This document shows, one piece after another, positions 13,816-19,210 of a stretch of 19,210 nucleotides of DNA. A model generated the notes under the pieces. It was not told where the DNA came from and searched no databases. It saw only the letters and a program-made list of their open reading frames with translations. Within the stretch, counting starts at the first letter, position 1. Every line of letters begins with the position of its first letter. The stretch is from assembly GCA_046760785.1 (NCBI GenBank), contig JBHIET010000068.1, forward strand, positions 1 to 19,210, given 5' to 3'. The position numbers and the translations under genes are program-made. Source of the DNA: JBHIET01 sp046760785. GTDB taxonomy: Bacteria; Chloroflexota; Anaerolineae; B4-G1.

Positions 13816-15198
13816 ATGCCTGAGGACCTGCAACGGCGGCTACGCGAACTGGGTGTGGTGCGGGGCGTACGTGAGTTAGCGACGCTGCCCCCTTGTCGTC
13901 GTGTCGCCATCGAGGACCTGGTATCCGGCCGCTTCCATACGACCTCTCACGGGCAGTGCTTCGTCGCCGAGGAAACTTATCCACTCGATCACCTGCACGG
14001 CGATCTCCCGCTTTGCTCATTCCTCGACCTGTCCCCTGAAATCGTCGCACAGGTTGCCCAAGACGAGGCGTTCGCCAGCGTAGACCTGCAGCGGGCCTGC
14101 TTCCTCGACACCGAGACGACCGGCCTCTCCGGCGGCACCGGCACGATGGCCTTCGTCGTGGGTTTGGGCTTCTTCGCCGAGGATGGCTTCTGTATATGCC
14201 AGTACTTCCTGCGCGATCCTGGCGACGAGCTTGCAATGATCGAAGCGCTGGCGGAGCACCTGCCGGAGTTTGAGGCCCTGGTCTCGTTCAACGGCCGTGC
14301 CTTTGATGTGCCGATCCTTGAAAACCGCTTCATCCTGGCGCGCGTCCCACCGCCGACAGTGAGGTTACCCCACCTCGACCTGCTGCATCCTGCGCGGCGG
14401 CTGTGGCAACACCGCCTGTCCTCGCGCGCGCTGGGCTCACTCGAGCGAGAGGTGCTGTGCGTGCTGCGCGAGCAAGACGACGTACCCAGCGGCATCATTC
14501 CCTTCCTCTACCGCGACTACCTGCGCACGGCCGACGTCCGTGAGATGAAGCGCGTGCTCTACCACAACGCAGTGGATATCCTCAGCCTGGTCACGCTGGC
14601 AGCGCGGCTGTGCCGAGCCTTCGCCGACCCGTGGAATGAGATAGCACTGAGCGGCGCGGAGTTCTACGGCCTGGCCCGCTGGTACGAAGCCAGGGGTAAG
14701 CCTGCCGAAACAGAACACGCCTACCGCACCGCCCTTCGACTGTGCTCCCTTCGACCAAGCTCAGGGCAAGCAGGACAAGCCCTCGAAACCGACCTCGCTC
14801 CCGACCTGCGAGTAAAGGTGCTGCGCGGACTGGCGTACCTCCTCAAACGGGCCGACCGCCGGCCCGAGGCTTTCGCCTATTGGCAGCAGTTGGCGCTGGA
14901 GGCGATTCCTGACACAACTGACTATGTCCTGGCCCACATCGAACTGGCCAAGTACTTCGAGTGGTACGTGGAGGACCTCTCGCTGGCGGCCGGTTGGACG
15001 CGGGCGGTGCTGGCGCGGGTTGAAACTTGGCCTGCGGGGGCGCGCCGTGACCTCGCGCTGGCCGACTTGCGCCACCGGCTGGCCCGGCTGGAGCGGAAGA
15101 TGGACAAACTCCAAAGCCCAAAACGGAGGGTTGGTGGTGGACGTTCTCGAATCGCGGGTAGCGGACTGGTGCCTGAACCTTCCAGCCAGGCGGACTGA
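13816..15198 (+). CDS. MrfB/YprB-like DEDDh 3'-5' exonuclease with TPR-like tail
   Basis: Ribonuclease-H-like exonuclease of the YprB family (RNase_H_2), 460 aa. Catalytic residues are in place: Asp98 and Glu100 (FLDTETTGLSGG), Asp164 (FNGRAFDVPILENRF), His250 and Asp254 (YHNAVDILSL), which is the DEDDh pattern. The family hallmark HLDLLHPARRLW is at 186-197. Residues about 280-440 contain TPR-like helices (FYGLARWYEARGKPAETEHA; ELAKYFEWYVEDLSLAAGWT). Residues about 311-324 (LRPSSGQAGQALE) come from a dispersed repeat. In B. subtilis MrfB acts with the helicase MrfA on mitomycin lesions; here the helicase homologue is at 6879-9446. It begins 3 nt after the L,D-transpeptidase stop, so it is probably co-transcribed. 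Confidence 0.92.
   Translation: MPEDLQRRLRELGVVRGVRELATLPPCRRVAIEDLVSGRFHTTSHGQCFVAEETYPLDHLHGDLPLCSFLDLSPEIVAQVAQDEAFASVDLQRACFLDTETTGLSGGTGTMAFVVGLGFFAEDGFCICQYFLRDPGDELAMIEALAEHLPEFEALVSFNGRAFDVPILENRFILARVPPPTVRLPHLDLLHPARRLWQHRLSSRALGSLEREVLCVLREQDDVPSGIIPFLYRDYLRTADVREMKRVLYHNAVDILSLVTLAARLCRAFADPWNEIALSGAEFYGLARWYEARGKPAETEHAYRTALRLCSLRPSSGQAGQALETDLAPDLRVKVLRGLAYLLKRADRRPEAFAYWQQLALEAIPDTTDYVLAHIELAKYFEWYVEDLSLAAGWTRAVLARVETWPAGARRDLALADLRHRLARLERKMDKLQSPKRRVGGGRSRIAGSGLVPEPSSQAD
14747..14781. repeat. Dispersed repeat inserted in frame in the YprB-like gene
   Basis: The stretch carrying CCTTCGACCAAGCTCAGGGC then AAGCAGGACAAG encodes the peptide RPSSGQAGQ inside the first TPR-like helix pair. 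It resembles the repeat at 9589-9630 read on the other strand (shared CCTTCG...GCTCAGG pattern). Confidence 0.65.
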
Positions 15199-15316
15199 CG
15201 CGGTTCTGAGCATACCCAGGTCGTCGCAGATCTGTAGGCCAAGCAGCGAGCCCTCGCCTACCATCCGTCGAGATGGCGTGCGGGGGTTGTGTTACAATGA
15301 GTATAGCCGCCCGGCC

Positions 15317-15345
15317 TGGACGTTACACCGAATCTGTGCTAAAAT
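15317..15345 (+). promoter_or_regulatory. Promoter for the second L,D-transpeptidase and CapA-like genes
   Basis: TGGACG (15317-15322), 17 nt spacer, TAAAAT (15340-15345) with an extended TGC before it. Transcription would start about 30 nt before the ATG at 15383. A further TACAAT at 15293-15298 has no -35. The rest of the gap 15199-15316 shows nothing else I can support. Confidence 0.45.
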
Positions 15346-15382
15346 ATCATCCGCTCGTATGTTCTACCATCGGAGACCCAAT

Positions 15383-16576
15383 ATGCGTCGCCATCTGTTC
15401 ATTGCCCTGGGATTGCTCGTCGTGCTGGCCCTGAAGGCGAAGTTCGCCGAGGCTGCTCGTCTGTATGATCCGGAGGGGCCCCAAGCACATGCCGTCCGCG
15501 TTCGCTACGTATGCGTGCCGAGCCTCTTATGGCGCAGCCCGGAGCTGTGCCCCTCCTACGGGCCCGGCACTACCCCCTATCGCATCGCCTCCATCCGCCT
15601 GCCCGATCCGTTGCCCGAGCTACCCGTGCTCGAACTCCCACAAGACGAAGACAGCGATCTTGTGCCCCACACCTACGCCTACGTCAAGACCCTGCCGCTG
15701 AATGTGTACCGCCACCCGATGGAGGCCGCGATGGGGTTGCCGTCCGTGCGCACGATGCTCTCCGGCGACTGGTGGGTCAGCGTGGATGGCCTCGTCGAGT
15801 ACGAAGGACAGCGCTGGTACCAGATCAACGAAAGAGAGTTCGTTCCCGCCGACGCGCTGGCGTTCGCCAGACCCTCCCGTTTTCAGGGTGTCTACCTCAC
15901 AGAGCAGCCACAGCACCCCTTCGCCTGGATCAACCGCCAGGCGCAGCCCTCGGTTGTGCCACAGGGTGCGCTCAACGACGGAGTCGAACCACTTCAGCGC
16001 TACCAACTGGTCACCATCTTCGCCGAGGAACGACGCGGCGACGAAATCTGGTACCTCGTCGGTCCCGACCAGTGGATAAACCAGGAGAACGTAGCCCGCG
16101 TTGACGTGGACCCACCGCCTGAGGGAGTCCCCCAGGGCGCGAAGTGGATTGAGGTGAACCTGTTTGAGCAGACGATTGCCGCCTACGAAGGGGAACGCAT
16201 GGTCTACGCCACGCTCATCTCCAGCGGCCGGACCGGCACCAACACTCCGCCCGGCCTCTACAGCCTGTGGGCCAAGGTGCGGGAAGGCAAGATGAGCAAC
16301 CCTGATGTCGAGGATGGGAGCCCGGCCTGGTACTTCATTGAGGACGTGCCCTGGACGATGTACTTCCACGAGGGATATTCAATCCACGGGGCTTTCTGGC
16401 ACGACGCCTTTGGCTTCACGCGCAGCCATGGCTGCGTCAATCTGCCCCCCCGCGACGCACAGTGGTTCTTTACCTGGACCGATCCGTTCATCCCCGAAGA
16501 TGTTGACCTGGCCTACGTAGATCGAGGTACGCCGAACACCTGGGTCTGGGTGCACTTCTCGTCGCCCTTCGAGTGA
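15383..16576 (+). CDS. Sec-exported L,D-transpeptidase (YkuD domain)
   Basis: 397 aa, from ATG 15383 with GGAG 7 nt upstream; the reading frame is open far upstream into the previous gene, but the promoter at 15317-15345 and the signal peptide settle the start. The N-terminus RRHLFIALGLLVVLALKAKF is a Sec-type signal. The middle (about 95-250) has two SH3-like stretches (YVKTLPLNVYRHPM; YQLVTIFAEERRGDEIWYLV). The YkuD domain covers about 260-390: IEVNLFEQTIAAYEGERMVY, His335 in SIHGAFWHDAFG, His349 and Cys351 in SHGCVNLP. It is a paralogue of 12823-13812 with a different export route and a longer substrate loop. A second gene, CapA-like, follows after 31 nt. Confidence 0.94.
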   Translation: MRRHLFIALGLLVVLALKAKFAEAARLYDPEGPQAHAVRVRYVCVPSLLWRSPELCPSYGPGTTPYRIASIRLPDPLPELPVLELPQDEDSDLVPHTYAYVKTLPLNVYRHPMEAAMGLPSVRTMLSGDWWVSVDGLVEYEGQRWYQINEREFVPADALAFARPSRFQGVYLTEQPQHPFAWINRQAQPSVVPQGALNDGVEPLQRYQLVTIFAEERRGDEIWYLVGPDQWINQENVARVDVDPPPEGVPQGAKWIEVNLFEQTIAAYEGERMVYATLISSGRTGTNTPPGLYSLWAKVREGKMSNPDVEDGSPAWYFIEDVPWTMYFHEGYSIHGAFWHDAFGFTRSHGCVNLPPRDAQWFFTWTDPFIPEDVDLAYVDRGTPNTWVWVHFSSPFE

Positions 16577-16577
16577 G

Positions 16578-16604
16578 ATTCGCTACCCACCATTCGCCAT
16601 TCGC
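16578..16604. repeat. Short ATTCGC repeats between two genes
   Basis: ATTCGC occurs at 16578-16583, 16592-16597 and 16599-16604. They fill the 31-nt gap ahead of the CapA-like gene, where no Shine-Dalgarno is seen. Confidence 0.5.
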
Positions 16605-16607
16605 TCA

Positions 16608-18290
16608 ATGAAACCAACCACTCCATCACGCCGCGCACTTTGGCTCGCCTTTCTCGCCAGCCTGGGCCTGGGCGCGGCACTGTTCGCTGCCTGCGGCAAC
16701 CTGACCAGCCCCGACGTCACCCCGACCCCGACCCGCACCCCACGCCCCACCGCCACGCTGACACCTTCGCCCACCGCCACCCCGGCTTGGCCGGTGACCG
16801 TCTTCGTGCCCTCAGGACTGCCCGCGCCCGTGGCCGACTGGCTGAACTCCGCGCTCGCCGACCATTGCGACCTCTTCGCCCCGGCCTCTTCCGCCGAAGC
16901 CACTGACGTGCAGGTGGTAATTGGCGACGGCTTCGGCGTACCCTTGCTCGCCGAGTGGGTCTACGCCGTCGTGGCTCCATTTCCTACCCTGACCGACGAG
17001 CTGACCTGGGCCGACGTCATCAGCGCTTGGAACGGCACGCCGACCGGCCCCTTCGCCGGACATCCGCTGCTGATGACCGCCGACACCGGTGCGACGCTGG
17101 CCGGCATCATAGGCGATCCGGCCCCCGGCGCGGTCGAAGTCGTCCCTGCAGAGGAAATTGTGCAGCGCGCGTGGGACAGCCGCCCGGCGTGGGCCATCGT
17201 TCCTTTTGACAAACTGGAGCCGCGCTGGAAAGTGCTGCACGTGGACACCGTCTCCGTGCTCGACAGGGAACTGGACACCACCACATACCCGCTGATCGTG
17301 CGCGTAGGCGTGACGGGCCTCGACCGTGGCATCGCCAAGCTGCAGGAGATCCTGGGGACATCCCTCACCAACCGTGACCCGGCCAAGATGGCGGTGGTGG
17401 TGATGACCGGCGTGACTGCCCTCACCCGGGCCACCGCGATGAGGATGGACCGTCACGGCGTGACCTACCCCGCCCAGTACATCCGCCCCTGGCTGGTCGA
17501 GGCCGACATCACCCACATCAGCAACGAGGTCTCCTTCGCCGAGAACTGCCCCCCGCCGGCCAACTACTTCTCGATGGTCTTCTGCTCCGACCCACGCTAC
17601 TTCGAACTGCTGGAACACGTAGACGTGGATGTGGTCGAACTGACCGGCAACCACCTCCTCGACTGGGGGATGGAGGCTATGAAAAACTCGCTGAGGATGT
17701 ATGACGAGCGTGGCATCCCCTACTTCGGTGGCGGCTGGAACCTGACGCAGGCACAGAAACCACTGACGCTCACCCACGGCATGCACACCTTTGGCTTTGT
17801 GGGCTGCAACCCGGTAGGGCCAGACTACGATTGGGCGACTGACGACCGCCCTGGCTCGGCCCCCTGCAATTACGACCTGCTCCACGCCCAGGTGCACCAA
17901 CTGCGCGAGCAGGGCGTCATTCCCATTGCTACCCTCCAGTACTGGGAGTTCGATCTGTACGAACCCACGCCGCAGCAGCGGGCCGACTTCCGCGCGCTGG
18001 CTGAGGCCGGCGCGGTCATCGTCAGTGGCAGCCAGGCCCACCAGCCGCAGGGCTTTGACTTTGTGGACGGCGCGTTCATCCACTATGGCCTGGGCAACCT
18101 GTTCTTCGACCAGATGCAGGCGCTGGAATATCGGCAGGAATTCCTGGACCGGCACGTCTTCTATGACGGGCAGCACATCAGCACCGAGCTGCTGACGGCG
18201 ATCCTGGAGGACTATGCCTGCCCCCGCCCGATGACACCCGAGGAGCGGGAGGCGCTGCTGAAGGCGACGTTCGCCGCGAGCGGGTGGTGA
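16608..18290 (+). CDS. CapA-like lipoprotein with a binding-protein-like N-terminal domain
   Basis: 560 aa, exported lipoprotein: Arg-rich start, hydrophobic stretch and lipobox LFAAC with Cys29, then a Pro/Thr linker (about 37-61). Residues about 62-250 resemble a periplasmic phosphate-type binding domain (DELTWADVISAWNGTPTGPF; RPAWAIVPFDKLEPRWKVLH). Residues about 255-540 resemble the CapA/PGA_cap metallophosphatase-like domain: SNEVSFAEN, LTGNHLLDWGMEA, SGSQAHQPQGFDF, HYGLGNLFFDQ. In the first motif, normally GD followed by a small hydrophobic residue, the sequence reads MTGVTALTR, so the Asp is Val. It follows the L,D-transpeptidase by 31 nt, and no Shine-Dalgarno is seen. CapA was described in poly-gamma-glutamate synthesis, but most relatives have unknown function. 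Confidence 0.85.
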   Translation: MKPTTPSRRALWLAFLASLGLGAALFAACGNLTSPDVTPTPTRTPRPTATLTPSPTATPAWPVTVFVPSGLPAPVADWLNSALADHCDLFAPASSAEATDVQVVIGDGFGVPLLAEWVYAVVAPFPTLTDELTWADVISAWNGTPTGPFAGHPLLMTADTGATLAGIIGDPAPGAVEVVPAEEIVQRAWDSRPAWAIVPFDKLEPRWKVLHVDTVSVLDRELDTTTYPLIVRVGVTGLDRGIAKLQEILGTSLTNRDPAKMAVVVMTGVTALTRATAMRMDRHGVTYPAQYIRPWLVEADITHISNEVSFAENCPPPANYFSMVFCSDPRYFELLEHVDVDVVELTGNHLLDWGMEAMKNSLRMYDERGIPYFGGGWNLTQAQKPLTLTHGMHTFGFVGCNPVGPDYDWATDDRPGSAPCNYDLLHAQVHQLREQGVIPIATLQYWEFDLYEPTPQQRADFRALAEAGAVIVSGSQAHQPQGFDFVDGAFIHYGLGNLFFDQMQALEYRQEFLDRHVFYDGQHISTELLTAILEDYACPRPMTPEEREALLKATFAASGW

Positions 18291-18296
18291 ACCCAT

Positions 18297-18315
18297 CCCG
18301 GCCTGAAGAGCCGGG
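18297..18315. terminator. Weak hairpin between convergent genes
   Basis: CCCGGC (18297-18302), loop CTGAAGA, GCCGGG (18310-18315), between the stops of the CapA-like gene (18290) and the PIN gene (18332). It has no T-run on either side, so it is at best a partial terminator. Confidence 0.25.
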
Positions 18316-18331
18316 GCTGGTAGCCTCAGAT

Positions 18332-18763
18332 TCAGGGCGACGTAACGCGCAGCACGTCAGACGGCCGGGCGGTTTTCACCACAGGAGACAACCGTTCCAA
18401 TTGTTGCCGGTCGAGCGTCACGAGTGTGGTGCTGTATTGCTGCGCCACGGCGGCATAAACCGCATCGGCGCCGCGCAGCCGGGCAGCCGCCGCTAAACGA
18501 GCGGCCTGGTCCGCCAGTGCCTCATCCAACGGCACGAGCACCTGATTGGACCAGTCACGCAACGTCTCCATCAACTCCACCGCGCGCCCGGCGTCGCCGA
18601 GGGCACGCGCGACGGCGGCAGCTACTTCTACCAGCAGCAGCGTGGGAGAGAACAAAGGCACGCGCTGTCGTTGAATCTGGGCCAGGAATGCCTGACTGTC
18701 AGCGGAACCGGCCTCGGCCGGGTTCAGCGCGCTGACGTGGACACTGGTATCAACGGTGTACAT
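18332..18763 (-). CDS. PIN-domain toxin, VapC-like (second toxin-antitoxin pair)
   Basis: 143 aa from ATG 18763, with GAGG 5 nt upstream (a GTG at 18769 is also possible). PIN-domain acidic residues: Asp5 (YTVDTSVHV), Glu46 (LLLVEVAAA), Asp100 (LRGADAVYAAVA) and Asp118 (LVTLDRQQL). It begins 12 nt after the antitoxin stop, so the two are co-transcribed. It belongs to a different PIN subgroup from the toxin at 6180-6578. The target RNA is unknown. It is convergent with the CapA-like gene. Confidence 0.92.
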   Translation of the reverse strand: MYTVDTSVHVSALNPAEAGSADSQAFLAQIQRQRVPLFSPTLLLVEVAAAVARALGDAGRAVELMETLRDWSNQVLVPLDEALADQAARLAAAARLRGADAVYAAVAQQYSTTLVTLDRQQLERLSPVVKTARPSDVLRVTSP

Positions 18764-18775
18764 CTCCACCTCGCC

Positions 18776-19054
18776 TCAACGCCGGATGGCATCTACCAGG
18801 TCTTGGGTCGAAACGTCAACCGGCCAAGCGCGGCGGATTTCCTCCGCCAGCAGCTCGTACCGCTCCCAGTCCCCGATCACCGCTTTCTTGGCCGCTTTGA
18901 CCATCTCCGCCTCGGCCCGGCCGGTATCCAGCGGCAGGATGGCGGCCACCGGCCGGCCCTGGTAAGTGACTACGTACTCGGCGCGTTCCTCGCGCACCCG
19001 CCTGATTACCTCGCTGGTCTGCTCCCGTAATTCACGCACTCCGATCAAAGACAT
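18776..19054 (-). CDS. Phd/YefM-type antitoxin
   Basis: 92 aa from ATG 19054, which has AAAGGAGAGG 4-13 nt upstream; the frame extends to 19108 but that part overlaps the operator and promoter. The N-terminal domain is typical of Phd/YefM: MSLIGVRELREQTSEVIRRV, then YVVTYQGRPVAAILPL. The C-terminal tail (about 55-92) with IGDWERYELLAEEIRRAW is the toxin-binding part. It precedes its toxin, and Phd/YefM family members repress their own operon by binding palindromes, as found just upstream. Confidence 0.93.
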   Translation of the reverse strand: MSLIGVRELREQTSEVIRRVREERAEYVVTYQGRPVAAILPLDTGRAEAEMVKAAKKAVIGDWERYELLAEEIRRAWPVDVSTQDLVDAIRR

Positions 19055-19067
19055 AGCCCTCTCCTTT

Positions 19068-19098
19068 GTAGCATCAATAGAGACTTTATTGACGCTAC
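19068..19098. promoter_or_regulatory. Palindromic operator of the Phd/YefM-type pair
   Basis: Inverted repeat with 12-nt arms, GTAGCATCAATA (19068-19079) and TATTGACGCTAC (19087-19098), matching at 11 of 12 positions around a 7-nt centre. It covers the predicted transcription start and ends 13 nt before the antitoxin ATG, the right place for autorepression. Confidence 0.72.
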
Positions 19099-19107
19099 AT
19101 TTTATCA
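19099..19107 (-). promoter_or_regulatory. Extended -10 promoter of the second toxin-antitoxin pair
   Basis: Minus strand TGA followed by TAAAAT (19099-19104), directly abutting the operator. A TTGCAC lies 17 nt upstream, a weak -35. The remaining 19108-19210 shows no gene I can support. Confidence 0.45.
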
Positions 19108-19210
19108 TAGTTCACCAAGCAGTGCAAGCTGCCATAATCGGCCAAATGGTGTATACTCAGCCTAGATTTCGCACTCCGCTAGCAGCTAAATCAGGCCAGT
19201 CGTCCTGAGT

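Noticed and set aside
14924..15382. In-frame upstream extension of the second L,D-transpeptidase into the exonuclease gene
   Set aside because: The extension lies in another frame of the exonuclease gene and would bury the signal peptide; a promoter and GGAG site precede ATG 15383.
16812..18296. 494-codon minus-strand open frame opposite the CapA-like gene
   Set aside because: The opposite strand has a lipobox, linker and CapA motifs in order. The antisense frame shows only the Val/Gly/His-rich pattern of a shadow frame.

Overview
The window is a GC-rich, densely coded bacterial chromosome segment. The best guess is a Chloroflexota (Anaerolineae-like) genome. The clues are a family-5 solute-binding lipoprotein with a Val/Thr/Pro-rich N-terminus, Pro/Thr-rich linkers after lipoboxes, a Tat-type L,D-transpeptidase, and short GC-rich repeats that run through coding sequence (peptides such as PFGSAQDR and SSGQAG). 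This assignment is inference; no rRNA, tRNA or CRISPR array is visible.

Layout. (1) Minus strand, 70-5259: in transcription order, a promoter-led M19 dipeptidase, trmD, an ECF sigma factor and a small unknown gene overlapping the sigma factor, then a separately promoted ABC solute-binding lipoprotein. (2) 5318-6023, plus strand: an FHA-domain protein with one membrane segment, behind a near-consensus promoter. (3) 6075-6984: a VapBC-type toxin-antitoxin pair with its own near-consensus promoter, lying between two 94-bp direct repeats. One repeat is the real 3' end of the next gene and the other is a dead copy of it. (4) 6879-9446, minus strand: a large MrfA/YprA-like helicase (DUF1998, four-Cys C-terminus) with an apparently intact HNH nuclease domain inside its C-terminal region. 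(5) 9649-15198, plus strand: a HAD phosphatase, then a tight run of cNMP-binding histidine kinase, Ogt-type DNA methyltransferase, lipoprotein, Tat-exported L,D-transpeptidase and a MrfB/YprB-like DEDDh exonuclease with TPR-like tail. (6) 15383-18290: a second L,D-transpeptidase and a CapA-like lipoprotein with a binding-protein-like front half. (7) 18332-19108, minus strand: a second toxin-antitoxin pair (PIN toxin, Phd/YefM-type antitoxin) with a palindromic operator.

How the genes may work together. Three genes point to DNA-damage repair: the MrfA-like helicase, the MrfB-like exonuclease (the two form a mitomycin-lesion repair pair in Bacillus subtilis) and Ogt. They sit beside an orphan sensor kinase and cell-envelope genes (two L,D-transpeptidases, two lipoproteins). 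The most unusual points are the HNH insertion in the helicase, the 94-bp duplication around the toxin-antitoxin module, and several repeat-derived peptide insertions that keep the frame of essential or repair genes.
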